Shown here: in pieces, positions 32,880 through 45,131 of the stretch
How positions within the stretch are numbered: the stretch's first letter is position 1
Layout: the number at the start of each line of letters is the position of its first letter
Source: Sepioteuthis lessoniana
Lineage: Eukaryota; Mollusca; Cephalopoda; Myopsida; Loliginidae
Reading direction: 5' to 3'
DNA: 64,000 nt
Assembly (NCBI GenBank): GCA_963585895.1
Contig: OY757917.1
Location: 99,776,774 to 99,840,773, forward strand
Notes under the pieces: model-generated
Seen by the model: only the letters and a program-made list of their open reading frames with translations
The model's database searches: none
What the model was told of the DNA's origin: nothing
Position numbers and translations under genes: made by a program

Positions 32880-33095
32880 AACTACCTAGATTTTAAATTT
32901 AGAGTTTTTCTTTTCCAAGACCAGTTGGTTTGATTTGGTTTCTTTGTTTAATGGCATATCAACTTTCAAGAGTTATATAATGCCAAAGTCATCCTTGTAG
33001 AAGAACAGCAGTAGTGCTATTCAACCAATAGCTGAGTGGGAGGTGGATAAAAGGGTTAAATACCTTTTTCCAAGAGTATTAATCTGATGGTATAA
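32880..33095 (-). mobile_element. SINE B copy interrupted by an element C head
   Basis: SINE B tail sequence in reverse (AATTTAGAGTTTTTCTTTTC, CAAGACCAGTTG) is followed by an element C head (32938-33003). SINE B then resumes (CAATAGCTGAGTGGGAGG, TACCTTTTTCCAAGAGTATT). Confidence 0.6.
32938..33003 (+). mobile_element. Element C head fragment (copy 9)
   Basis: GGTTTCTTTGTTTAATGGCA, TATCAACTTTC, AGTTATATAATGCC: the hairpin head only. Confidence 0.65.
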
Positions 33096-33109
33096 ATCTA
33101 AGATAGGAG

Positions 33110-33256
33110 AGGATAGCAAAGACAGTCTATGGCGCTTGATAACTGTCAGTTTTTTGTCTATGCAATACCCACCTTGTGGGAACCTCTTAGTCTGATGGTC
33201 ACATAGGTGAGAAACTGACAGTCATCAAGTTTCATTGACTGTGTCTATGCTATCCT
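33110..33256 (+). other. Long imperfect inverted repeat (foldback)
   Basis: Arms 33110-33152 and 33212-33256 pair along AGGATAGCA, AGAC, AGTC, ATG, CTTGAT and ACTGTCAGTTT, with a 59-nt loop. The inner ACTGTCAGTTT is shared with the 31709-31785 stem-loop (GACTGTCAGTTTC), so the two are related. Confidence 0.75.
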
Positions 33257-33259
33257 AAA

Positions 33260-33990
33260 TGATATATATTGCACTAATGCATTTTTATGTAATATTATGT
33301 ACATATATGTGTTGAAATAGAAAAAAAAAAAAAAATAGATTTTACTTTTTTTTCCTCTCTCATATATATGTGAGTCTGTGTATGTGTTTATACCTATTTG
33401 TCTTCATGTATCTCTAAACACAGATATCAAATAATTGTTATCAGTCTTCCACCTGATGAAATTTAGAGAATTATCAATTGAAAGATGAATTTTACATCTG
33501 AAAGGATACTTGGTATGATCAGGTTCCTGATGGCTACAGACTACACAAAGTCCCTATCTAACACCTATAGAAACAAATTTATCTCTCTATACCAATCTTT
33601 CAAAATTTATCTCAAGTGTTCCCTTATTTTATGTTGTTCTCAGATGTACATAGAGTCAAAATGAATTATCAGTTCAATGATAATAAATATTCTGCTGTTT
33701 CAAAACCATTATACTGTAGATTGCCATATATACAGCACACTTTTTCATTAAAAAGCACTCCTTCTATTCTCATTTTTCATCATATCTTCCAAGTTTTCAT
33801 CAAAGATCATAAGTGCTGTGCAGTGTACATGTGCATGTGTGGTATACACAGCAGTCTTTGTCATTTAATAGTGCTTTAAAGCTCATATTTTTCCTCAAAA
33901 TTTCATTGAACAGCTGTTTTGTAAAGGGGTGCAACTTTTATTAATATTAATTTGCATATAGATCCTTTATAACAAAGACTGCATTTATCC
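33260..33990. other. AT-rich stretch, no gene recognised
   Basis: Only short open frames without motifs. Confidence 0.45.
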
Positions 33991-33994
33991 AACT

Positions 33995-34525
33995 CTTCTG
34001 CAACAAGCAGGATGCAACATGTTGAATTTTAAGTAGAGTACAACAGGGCCATTGGCCTAATGAGTAGAGTGTTTGCCAATAGTCTGGGAGACTGGGGTTC
34101 AATCCCAGGTCGAGTCATACCAAAAACTCAGAAATGGTACTTGATGCCACCTTGCTTAATGCTCAGCATTATTATAAAGTAAGGATCAAGGGTAAAGTGG
34201 AGCAACCTAGGGAATTAGATAGTGCCCTCTTCTACACCTTGGTGTTGTTGTTATTGAAAAAGGAGCCTTCAAGTCACCCTCGACTAAGGTCGACAACTTA
34301 TAACTGGTTTGAATTCAGAGTTTTCCCTTTTCTAGTCTAGTTACCATACTAAGGTTAAAGGTATGTCCCACTATTTACATGTAGTTGGGGGCAGAATAGT
34401 TAATCACATACCTTTCCCCAAGGTTATTAGCATTTTGTGAAATGCAGACTACCTCATCCAGGATTTTAACTCTGCTTGCTGAAATCATTTCCAATGATGA
34501 TAACCATTATACCATGAGCCCCTCC
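33995..34525 (-). mobile_element. SINE B copy split by SINE A
   Basis: The tail side is at 33995-34042 (ATCCAACTCTTCTGCAACAA, AAGTAGAGTACAAC). After the inserted SINE A, the body continues from about 34304 (CTGGTTTGAATTCAGAGTTT, CTATTTACATGTAG, TTTCCCCAAGGTTATTAG). It reaches a head at 34475-34525 (reverse of GGTATAATGGTTATCATTGG). Confidence 0.82.
34043..34303 (+). mobile_element. SINE A copy nested in SINE B
   Basis: The head GGCCATTGGCCTAATGAGTA (A box TGGCCTAATGA) and GGGTTCAATCCCAGG (B box) start the copy. The body includes GCTCAGCATTATTATAAAG and ends at AAGGTCGACAAC. TACAACAGG on the left and TATAACTGG on the right may be a diverged target duplication. Confidence 0.88.
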
Positions 34526-34529
34526 TTTA

Positions 34530-37500
34530 TACCAAAAGTGTCTTCATTATCTCCCTTGAATTTTGCCCATAAAATTTCTTTTTTTAAATGTAAAATCAAA
34601 TATGATTTAGTTTTCTCGTGTTTAATAGATTACTATCAGATGTTATATTAGATGAACTTTGTACATCTTCAATAATCAAAAAATGGGCAATTCTTTTAAA
34701 ATTTCAATGTTAAAATGGTTAAAATCTGTTTCAATTGGTATCTCAATGTTCATCACATTAAATTAATAGTTATGTATTGTGGTTTAAGTCCTAGTACTAG
34801 CTAGTTAAGTATTAAACACACCTTCTAACATGGAAAAACAAAAAAGATTGTCATTTAGCATAAATATAAAAACTTTTCTTCATACATTCATAACTTGAAA
34901 GATTAGATGAGTAATAAATAAAATGTGAATATTCACAATATCTTTCACAAGAGCACCAACTAAGAATGAGTCTTTGAAACATTCATTTCAACAGAATTAT
35001 CTCTGTACAACACTCCTACTTTACACAATTTTATCTTTCTTTAATTCTCTAACCAAGGATTATTATTAGAACAATTTTTTTTGTAATGAATAATCATATT
35101 GATAGGTATTTCTTACATATGTGTTAGAGGTGAATCAAAATCAAGATGCAGATTTATTGATGTACCTATATACATCCACATTTATATTTTTTTCACTAAT
35201 ATATTTTTTGAAAAAATTAGTGATTAGTGAAGTCCACTAATTGACAAGTTCATCTCTTCTCGTTAATTACAAGATCTGATCTTCTGGCTAGATTTAGGTG
35301 ACCTGTTTTTATCTCAAAATCCTAGAAAATTTTGTCAGTCTTATTTTTCACAACATATTTGGATTTATTAGGATTATTATTTACTTTCAAAGATACCATT
35401 ATTTGAAAAGCATCAATTCTGTATTTTTTGCTTCTACAATTAATTTTACTAAGTGCTGTGTTATGCTGTACAGAAAGCAAAGAGTTAATTCAGCTGTTAT
35501 TGATGATGAAACACAGATTGTTTGTGTTAAGAACAAGTATACAAAAAATTGATGGTTATACCCAAATAAAACATTAGAAGAAATCTTTAAGCCAGATATA
35601 CAATGAAAGAAAGTATTATTGTACAGAAGGTGCAGCAGCAGCATGTTCTGAAAAATATGCTTGGATAAGTAAATAACAGTTATGATCTTGCAGGTGGAAT
35701 TAAAGATAATTAACTGTAATTAAAGATTAAATAAAATGCACCACATTACCTCCGAAATGTCAACTGAGTTTTTTTGAGTGTTTGTGTTTACCATAATTAG
35801 CCTCCAAATGTAGCTTTCAAAACAATCATTAACAAATTCAAAAGAGTTTCTGCCAGCAAATTATAATAATTTTCATTTCCATTATCAAATTGTTTATGTT
35901 AATATCATTATTTAGGAACTATGATAATAAGTAATGAATTCAACTGAAACATTTTTAAAATCAAATTCAGATAAAATTTTTTAAAAAACATTACACATAT
36001 TAACCTACTTTCTTTTTTCACCAAATCAGGAGCAGTTGAATGCTCTTTGTATTAAATTATTGTAGTTTTTACACAAATTTACTCCATATTTTGTTGAAAG
36101 TTACATATTATTTTATTGGGGAAATCTCTATGGCAAACTGAATTTTGTGTATCAGAATTCCAGATTTTTTCAAGTTTCAAGTGTTCATAAATAAATTCAT
36201 TAAGTCTCCTAAAGTGCTTTATAATTCAATTGAAATAAATAAGACATTAAACTGAATAAATAAAAATATTTCAAATTTTGTAGAGTCTAATTTTAACTAG
36301 GTAAGCAGTGCATCCTTTCTTAGGAATACATGCCATTGAGTCGAGGGAATAAAACTAGGATAGTCTACATTGATTGAAATGAGACAAAAGCATCATGGTA
36401 AAAGAAATTCTTGGTATGTCTGAATGAAATCAATGAAAACTAATCATCCTTCAGTACAATAATCCAAGCGTTAAATTGATGAAGCAAACCTAGAAAAAAT
36501 AAACATTTTAAAGCTGCAATTTTTTTTCTCCATCCACCTTACTGACCAGATTTAACTCTCTAATATTTTTCATCAGTAAAAGAATTTCAGGCAATGATGA
36601 TGATGCCATATATTTCTCAAATTAAAATTTGCTTCAAAGATAACAAATGTTATTGCTAATGATGCTGGTTATAATTTTGAAAAATCAATTTATTTCAGAT
36701 GATATTTAAGTTTATTCATAATTTGTCTAAAACAATATAGCATTACTTTGCTATAAACTTATTATTGAAGCACGGACTTAGCTTAGTTTGGCACAAAAAT
36801 ATGAAGCATTTAAAAAAATAACAATCTTGAAAATTAGATAAATGAAAGATATAAATTAAAGATTTAGCTTAAACCCATAAAATTAGAATTTTGCTACACA
36901 ATAATAGTGTCTTATTTTTCATAGTTCAAATCTTGCTAGCATTATTTAAGGTTTTAGGATAAAGCATTTTCATTACTCCTAACATTCTGTGTTTTGTTTT
37001 TATCATATCTTCATGTTATACACTCTTTGACATTTGAATCAAATTTCAAAAATTCAGAATGAAAAAGTAACTACAGATTAGAATCACTTGACATAGAGAT
37101 TACTACATGACATAGCAAGCTCTCCTTGCATTGAATGTGAATTTGAATCTCATCTAAAATTACTTGTTTGTTCCAAATTTTCACTTTTTCATTCAAAAAT
37201 TAAAGAATATTTTTTCCAAAAATATATTAGTGAAAAAAAAAAAAATTCTAAATTTACTCATTTAAAGGCTATCTTTGGTATCCATTAAGTCAGTCATTTC
37301 CTATTGATAAGATTTATATAATAATCATTTGAAAAATGACTGATTTGTGCTATCAACAGACTCTTCAGAAAAATATTTTTAAAATAAAAATAAAATGATT
37401 TTAAAAAATTGCTAAAAATTATCAATTGAATAGAACAGAACTCTTTTAAATCCTACTTACTTCAGAAAATATTGGTTCTCTTTAGGATTTCATCATTTTG

Positions 37501-37780
37501 CTGGTTCAATTTTAAAATTTACTTTAAATGGTATATATATATATGATGAGTATACAACAATATATTTTGTATTTTAATGATTTATACTGTCATTTCTGTC
37601 CAAACAAGAGAAGAACTCTGTACTTAGCATTTTATAATTATCTCTCTGGAGAAATTATAAGGATTGAGGTGAGCACAAACTATGGTTATTAAGTTGCTAG
37701 TTGGACTGGAAATTGCTCTATTCTTTAAGTCATCACCTATCTTACCTGATCAAAAATCTCACTATGACGTGCGACTTTTT
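34530..37780. other. Long AT-rich stretch without recognised features
   Basis: No gene, RNA or transposon is recognised. Overlapping open frames at 35298-35644 on both strands have no motif or codon pattern that I trust. A short (TA)n lies near 37530. Confidence 0.45.
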
Positions 37781-37882
37781 TGTGTTAAGGGAATATTCAT
37801 AAGATCATTGTGATATACAAGAATCAGCTGAAAAGTTCTTAAGCTGACCAACATACTCTCATGGAATGTGACTTAATGAGAT

Positions 37883-38130
37883 TTATTTTTCAGCATAGTA
37901 AGCCCTGTGGTTCACACACTTCTTGCAGTGCTTGAATCACATTGGTCTAAAAAGTCATCAACAGCAGATATGACATCATATGAACTTTTCAGCTCACTCT
38001 CACAGATAGTTTGATACAGTGTTTTTAAAAAACTGTCATGGAAACATTGCTCTGTCCCAGTATCTATGATGTAAGTTTTTCTCTCACAGAACCAATCTGA
38101 GCTTGGTTATAACTCATTTGCAATTACAGA
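37883..38130 (-). pseudogene. Mariner transposase C-terminal relic
   Basis: The minus strand gives SSYDVISAVDDFLDQCDSS in one frame and KCVNHRAYYAEK then TAA (37883-37885) in another. Mariner transposases typically end with a DVI.AVD.FL segment followed shortly by a W..C....YVEK terminus. The two pieces match in order and spacing, with an intervening frameshift. No catalytic residues are retained. Confidence 0.6.
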
Positions 38131-38139
38131 GAATGCTTT

Positions 38140-38455
38140 CCTTTTACATAGGGGGCAATGCTGGTTATCTTTCTTGCAAAGACATTGGTCAAATATTTAG
38201 TTCACAAAGCAAAGAGAAATTGAGATGTGTCTTGAGAATTTGGTTGTAAACGATACCAGAAACTCACCAAATGAAAAGATAATTAACACTAATTAGTGGT
38301 CTGCCAGTAGCTTGCAGACTCATGTGTGACATTACCAAATAGGAATGGGTAGCCTTAAACTCAAGGCACAAGTCTCAGGAGGGTTTCATAACTGTCTGAC
38401 TGAAGAATGGGCTAAGGCTACAAATACCCTGGGGCAGTTCCCAAGACCAGTAGAG
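38140..38455. other. Linker without recognised features
   Basis: Mixed composition. A short open frame at 38345-38545 runs into the pyrimidine-rich block and is not convincing. Confidence 0.4.
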
Positions 38456-38898
38456 TATCAATCTCATCTCTTCCATCTCTCTATTCTTCCATCTCTTCCA
38501 TCTTTGTTTCTATCTCTTTTCACTTTGCCTTTTGTTTCTCTTTAGCTTTATGTCTCTCTCTTTCTTTAACCTTCTTTTTCTTTCTCCTCCTCTTTAACTT
38601 TATTCTATCATTATTTCATGTAATTGTAAAAGAAGAACTAAAAAAAACAAAAAACACCAAGTTGTATAGTTTTACTATTTCTTTGAAAACTGCTGTTTTC
38701 AATACTTACATCCCTTTTTTTCTTTATCTCCTCTTTCTTGTTCACTTTTTATCTTTTTCCTTTCTCTTTCTCTGTCTAGCTTTGAAAATCTCATTTTATC
38801 TTTATTTCTTCCTTATCTTTTACTTTGTCTCTTTAGACTTTACTTTCTTTAACCACTTCTGTCCATGCATTTGATTGTTCTCTGTTGTTCTTTCCTTC

Positions 38899-38977
<79 letters not shown>

Positions 38978-39255
38978 GTCTTTCTCTTTCTACTTCTTTC
39001 TGATGTCTATTTCTCTTCATTCTGTTTTTTTTTTTTAAATATCTTATACACTATTTTTAATCTCTTTGACCACTTTTCCCTCTAAATTTTTCTGTCTTCC
39101 TCTTGTTTATTTTTTATACTTTCTCTTTTTGACCACTTCTTTCTTCTATCACTTTTTTTTCTTTTCTTTTTATCCTTATCTTGTTTCTTTTAATATTCTA
39201 TATTGTCTCATCTTCCTTTGACCATTACCCCCCCCTCTCTCTCTATTTAACTTTA
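38456..39255. repeat. Pyrimidine-rich block with a long (CA)n
   Basis: The plus strand is mainly T and C (TCTTTC-type) for about 800 bp, with a pure CA run at 38901-38975. Open frames through it (Phe/Ser/Leu or Thr-His) are artefacts. Confidence 0.8.
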
Positions 39256-40560
39256 GAATTTGAGAAAAGCAAAGAAAAGTGACAGGCCAGTCATTTCTGT
39301 TTATTCCTGCCATTTCTTCCTGAACTCACAAGAACCTGGCATTGCATTCCAGCAAGTCTGGTTGGCAACTGGGAGACTAATATCTGAAGGAATTCCACCC
39401 AAAACTTTTGCAATTCTATGGCAATTTCTCTTCTTTTAAAACTGCTATTATTTCTTTCTTTCTTTTCTTTCTGTTTCTGGTTCCACTTGCCAAGTGTTTG
39501 AACCTGCCATCTAAGACAGATGCCAGTAGAATTATGTACATGTCGGACTGCATCAATGTTTTGCTGTAGCAACACTTCCCAGGTCTGCTGACATGGAGAC
39601 CTGTGCAAGAACAAGTTGAGATAGGTAGCAGATGGGACCACCTCATCATCCCCTCAAAACCCCACAAAAGTCATTGTCATTAGTCAGATGGATAACCAAA
39701 GGTGGAGAAAATGACCAGCACAAAAGGCAAAGAAAAACATCAAGCAGGTCACTGAGGGGGAAATGACCAGTCCTATTAGATTTAGCCCAGTGTCAAGAAT
39801 CATTAGCAACTTACTATCCACTCATGAATATTATATTTGAGGCTCTAGATTACAACCTCTTTCCTACCCCAAACCAGCTTGATTTATGATTTAGTGCATA
39901 TATTAAGCACAAAATAATAAACTGTGGTGTCAGGCACAGTTATCCCTACCATTATGAAAGATGAAGGCTCTTTGGATATTTGTCTTCAAAGTGTTCCTGC
40001 TATTTATGCTTCAGAGTTAAAATTAAGAAGTCATTTTGTACTTTTTGTGACAGTTCTGACCTGATTTGCTCTAAAATGTTAGGGGATACACTAAGAGCCT
40101 TTATTTCCAGGAAATTCTTTGTTAAGTGATGCATTTTTAAACCTATTGATACTATCAAAGAAAATAGATCAAACCAAACATAATATAATACCCTCTCTTG
40201 TTCAAAACCAGGATAGTTATACACAAATTTTAAGGAAGAGTACTAATCACTACTTGATAATGTCTTAGTGTGCTTTCATTAGAGATTACTGTATGAAGAC
40301 AACAGACAAGGATTACTTGAACAGTTTCTTTCAAATAAAATACACAACTTCCAGCAATATAATTTTTAAGAATTAATATTTAATAAGCTTAACTTAATCT
40401 AACATAAGTTACTAACAGTAGGAAACTCATAAGGTTTGAACTTACTAAAAACAGCTTGTGAGTTCAACATGCTATTGATCTACGATAAATACTAGTCTTT
40501 TAATTAATAAAAAAAATACGAGCATTCCCATTTCAATATTAAAAATATATAAAGCATAAT
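39256..40560. other. Unassigned stretch with two open frames
   Basis: Minus-strand frames at 39291-39667 (two overlapping) and 40000-40224 are longer than background in this AT-rich region. One carries a Lys-rich NRKKRKKE segment from an embedded CT run. I recognise no family. They may be decayed repeats. Confidence 0.3.
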
Positions 40561-40564
40561 TATT

Positions 40565-40790
40565 ATGAAGCTGTGGGTAGCCAACATTTTAGTAGCACTG
40601 AGAATGCAGTCAGCAAACCGAGTTCAATCTCCAACTGAGACAGTTTCTGTTTATTTTTTGCTAATACCCTTATAAAAGCTACAAATCCACTTCTTTACAC
40701 AGCTTTGGGTAAATAGCAGAGAGTTAGAACTCTTTAGTCTCATAAAAGATAATTTTAGATAATTGATAACAGGTCAGATTAAATATTGCT
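40565..40790 (+). mobile_element. Diverged SINE B-like copy
   Basis: A head-like segment ending CCGAGTTCAATCTCC (B-box-like) is followed by GAGACAGTTTCTGTTTATTT, GCTAATACCCTTATAAAAG and GGGTAAATAGCAGAGAGTT, in the order of the SINE B body. It is old and degraded. Confidence 0.45.
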
Positions 40791-41099
40791 CCTTACTACT
40801 AGTACCATGTATACTAGTAAATTTTGCCATTTGTTACTTGGAAAAGAGATGTGAGCTCCATTACCCTGAGAGATGCCATGAATGGGCAATTACTTGGCAT
40901 GGCAGCCCTACAACCTAGTAAACTATAAGAAATGTCTAGTCCTATTTTGAAATTATTGTTTTCACCTTTGTTTTTTAATATAACAATTTAGCTGGTATTG
41001 TTTGAGCTTTCTTTAAGGTGTGTTAATATTTACTCTGTACTAGGGGTTATACAAACCATTGCTCTACAGTCAGGTGTGTACTGCATACTGTATCTTTTA

Positions 41100-41985
41100 G
41101 GTTTGATTTGGTTCAGTCTTATGGCATATCAAACTCTTGTGGGTTATTTAATGCCATACGATTTGTAAGTGAATAATTTGTAGGTAACATTTCTAAATAA
41201 TCCAGAGATTATTAGTTTGCACACAGGTAAATGGTTTCAAGTATTGCTATCAAATAGTAATAATTCTATTTAATATTAATCATATGTTTGCACACAGTTA
41301 AATGATTTCAAGTATTGTTATTTAACATTAGAAATTCTAATTATCAAGTATTCCTATCAAATATAGATAATTTATACTGTTAAATGATTTCAAATAACTA
41401 ATAAGAATAATAACAATAATAATAATCCTTAGTAAACAATTGAATAGTTCTATTTGACCCATTGATAGGAATCTTACTACCACTCCAGGTCAGAGTGAAC
41501 CTGAGAGTTATGGTAATGAAGGGGTACTCTACATTCCTCCAACTCCAAGACTAAAGTCTCACTATCAGATACAGTTTAGTTTCATATCCAAGACATGTTA
41601 TCTAACACTAGTAATTCTATTTGATATTAATCATTTGTTTGCACACATTTGAAATAGTTTCAAGTATTGCTATTTCAGCACAAATGAACCTTAGCCACCA
41701 CTTTCTAGAAGAATACAGTTAGGACAATCATATAGGTGCTAGGACTTGAAATGACAAGCTGCTTGATTGGATCAAGCCATTCTGACTGCCTGTCTAGCAA
41801 AGTAAAGGTCAAAGTGAAGTGTTGCAAGCCACATGACCACTTTAGTTTCTAGGTCACAGACTGCTCAGACACCAGGATCTAGTCCTCAAGCATACACCCA
41901 TGGCCAACATGTGGCCTTGTAGGAGAGGTATTACACTTTTGTAGTGGTGCAATTGGTGTATTCTATAGCCCCAGCCAACAGGATG
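41100..41985 (+). mobile_element. Element C copy 10, rearranged
   Basis: The head GTTCAGTCTTATGGCATATC pairs with GGTTATTTAATGCC. Several middle sub-repeats follow, then a 3' block at 41450-41595 (TTTGACCCATTGATAGG, CTACCACTCCAGGTCAGAGT, GAAGGGGTACTCTACATTCC). Middle sub-repeats and unrelated sequence then follow before the terminal TATAGCCCCAGCCAAC at about 41985. It appears to be a composite. Confidence 0.7.
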
Positions 41986-42169
41986 ATGTGTCTTTTACAT
42001 GAAATATCACCAGATATATACTTGAGTAAAGCCTAAGAATATATCAGCCAAAAATTGTAACAAAAGCAATAATGAAGATAATAGTACAAAATTATGTAAA
42101 ATAATGAAATTCAATCTATGACATCTTAACCACTTGGCATCCTAAGGATACCTTGTTCTTGATTTCACA

Positions 42170-42378
42170 AAAGAATAGCGTATGGAAAACATTCCAGTTT
42201 TACCCCAGGACACATACTTCTTTGTTTAGTGGAGCAAACTGGGCTCTTTAGCCTTAGTACAGCAACACATCTTGGAGAATGAAAAATCTAAATTCAAACT
42301 AGCACTACTTGGCTTAAAAACTGACCTTGAGCAGCATTTTGGTTGAGATGGAGGAGGTAGGTAAATAATTCTTTGTTT
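42170..42378 (+). mobile_element. SINE B copy, 5'-truncated
   Basis: GCAAACTGGGCTCTTTAGCC, AAATTCAAACTAGCACTACT, TTAAAAACTGACCTTGAGC and GATGGAGGAGGTAGGTAAAT follow the SINE B order. Confidence 0.72.
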
Positions 42379-42863
42379 AACCCTCATTTCATAAAATAAA
42401 AATAGTGAATGGTCACTATAATAAGCCTCTTATATTTAGTATCTGCTGTGATCTCCCTAAGCCTAAAATATTAGGTTGACAGTGAATAGTAAGACAGTAC
42501 TCAACCCAATATATCTGACTTAATGGTTTGTAGTAAAATAGCACTCAATCTAAAATATTGAGCATATGGTTTCAAAAGATTAATGTTTGTGTTGCATATT
42601 TGAAGCATTAGTATATTCAGGAAATTGTATTCAAAGTGGCTATGACAAGTCTTCTATAATACAATATTAAATGGCCATGAAATAAATGTAACAATATCAA
42701 TTATTGAACGTTAGTACTTCTCAGCACCTAAGTGACCTTTCAGTGATAGACATTTATGCAAACCAATGCATAATAGACATAAAACTGATCAATGTATAAA
42801 AGTCCTTGAACGGAACAATGTACCATTGTTAAGACACAATTATTATAAACAGAAATTGAAGAA

Positions 42864-42929
<66 letters not shown>

Positions 42930-43199
42930 CAGGCAAAAAACTAATTTCTTAATCTAACCTTGTCACTTTCATTCAAAAATCATGCTGCAGATTTTATTTT
43001 AAAATCATTTTAAGTTCTTTCTCACAGGGCTATTATATCTAGTAGGTCATTTTTTTTTATTCATATGTGTTTGTTTTTTTTGGGTGGTCTTACTATACTT
43101 AAACAAGTCAAATAATAAAGGGTGAATTTTTATTCAACATTTTGACTATATCTTTTGAACTTGAGTATTTTACACCCCCACACACATCTCTTTCTTTCT

Positions 43200-43236
<37 letters not shown>

Positions 43237-43920
43237 TAGCAGAATTATCTGGTCGATGACCAAACTAAAAGGATGTTATGAACACGAGGAAGTGAGATGG
43301 GAAGAAAGGAGTAAGCTAAAAATTATAAATCTGTCTTTATTTGAAGTTGAAAGATTTCTCCAATTAATTCAAAGGAAAAGTATTCTTTTATTTCATGAAT
43401 TGTTTTTTTTTTAAATTTTACATTTAAAATAAAAATATGCAACCCTATATTGGTGAAAGGCTTAAAACATTTTCATGATTAGCGGGGAGGGCAAATAAAT
43501 TTTTTATTTTTTATAATTAGTGCTCAGTTACAGAACAATTTTTTTAGTTAATAATCTAAAAAAAAAAAAAAAAACAGTTTCAATTCAAATTTTTGCTTAC
43601 TCTCTAAAAATTTAATTATAAAAGAATCTCAGAATTCATGTATGGCAATATTCTTTTATTTTAGGATTTTTTTTACTCGCATTTAAAATATTATTTTAAA
43701 AAATGTAACATTAAATTTGTAAATGGTTTGAAGCATAATGATAATTTTATTTTTCTAAAGGTTTTTTTTTAAATATGACAAAAATTTGAATTCAGTTTTT
43801 ATAGACTGTTAAATAAAAAATGGATTTGGTTATTTTCTTTTTTACCCTTTAAAAATGTAACAGTATAAAGAAGCTAAATGTGTTCTTATTTTCAAATGGA
43901 AAATTTCATGCATTCATTCA
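42379..43920. other. AT-rich stretch with (CA)n and (TA)n
   Basis: No gene is seen. A CA run lies at 42869-42923 and a TA run at 43202-43233. The open frames over them are repeat artefacts. Confidence 0.55.
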
Positions 43921-43923
43921 AAT

Positions 43924-44756
43924 AAAAAGTATTTGTTTATTTGATGAATAGTTTATTCCTTTTTTTTTTAAAAAAAAAATGGTTTTTGAGTTATGCTGAT
44001 TGAAAATTAATATATTTTGTATTAAGAAATACGAAAAGTATCTATTTAAAAAGTATTTGTTTATTTGATGAATAGTTTATTCCTTTTTTAAAAAAAAAAA
44101 ATGGTTTTTGAGTTATGCTGATTGAAAATTAATATATTTTGTATTAAGAAATACGAAAAGTATCTATTTAAAAAGTATTTGTTTATTTAATGAATAGTTT
44201 ATTCCTTTTTAAAAAAAATGGTTTTTGAGTTATGCTGATTGAAAATTAATATATTTTGTATTAAGAAATATGAAAAGTATCTATTTAAAAAGTATTTGTT
44301 TATTTGATGAATAGTTTATTCCTTTTAAAAAAAAAATGGTCTTTGAGTTACGCTGATAGAAAATTAATATATTTTGTATTAAGAAATACGAAAAGTATCT
44401 ATTTAAAAAGTATTTGTTTATTTGATGAATAGTTTATTCCTTTTAAAAAAAAATGGTCTTTGAGTTACGCTGATTGAAAATTAATATATTTTGTATTAAG
44501 AAATATGAAAAGTATCTATTTAAAAAGTATTTGTTTATTTGATGAATAGTTTATTCCTTTTAAAAAAAAATGGTCTTTGAGTTACGCTGATTGAAAATTA
44601 ATATATTTTGTATTAAGAAATATGAAAAGTATCTATTTAAAAAGTATTTGTTTATTTGATGAATAGTTTATTCCTTTTAAAAAAAAATGGTCTTTGAGTT
44701 ACGCTGATTGAAAATTAATATATTTTGTATTAAGAAATATGAAAAGTATCTATTTA
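43924..44756 (+). repeat. Seven-unit satellite, 117-124 bp
   Basis: Units start at 43924, 44048, 44170, 44287, 44405, 44522 and 44639 (AAAAAGTATTTGTTTATTTG). The T/A homopolymer inside each unit is longest in the first unit and shorter in later ones. The first three units have GAGTTATGCTGA and the later four GAGTTACGCTGA. Late units are almost identical, so the array probably grew by recent duplication of one variant. Confidence 0.95.
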
Positions 44757-44870
44757 AAAAAATCAGTGTTTGAGTTATCAATAAACAATGCTTTTGCTTA
44801 ATTTTTGACATTTTTTTTTACTCTCTAAAACATTATGGATAGGTTCAATAAAAAGAAACTAAATAAAATC

Positions 44871-45131
44871 ATGTCCTTACAATAAAAAAGAATCTAAGAA
44901 CTAAGATTATGTCCTTACAATAAAAAAGAATCTAAGAACTAAGATTATGTCCTTACAATAAAAAAGAATCTAAGAACTAAGATTATGTCCTTACAATAAA
45001 AAAGAATCTAAGAACTAAGATTATGTCCTTACAATAAAAAAGAATCTAAGAACTAAGATTATGTCCTTACAATAAAAAAGAATCTAAGAACTAAGATTAT
45101 GTCCTTACAATAAAAAAGAATCTAAGAAATA
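44871..45131 (+). repeat. 38-bp tandem repeat, 6.9 perfect units
   Basis: ATGTCCTTACAATAAAAAAG starts at 44871, 44909, 44947, 44985, 45023, 45061 and 45099. Every unit is identical until the last one fades. The sequence identity implies a very young array or a collapsed longer one. Confidence 0.97.

Noticed and set aside
35298-35644. Overlapping plus and minus frames as genes
   Set aside because: No motifs, AT-driven codon content, and both strands open to a similar degree.
38820-39085. Frames with Val-Cys or Thr-His repeats
   Set aside because: Products of the (CA)n microsatellite.
39291-39667. hAT transposase, suggested by an LDGRFKHL segment
   Set aside because: Only one short match in one of two overlapping frames, with no neighbouring hAT motifs.
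43924-45131. CRISPR-like array
   Set aside because: The tandem units are contiguous with no unique spacers, and the DNA is eukaryotic.
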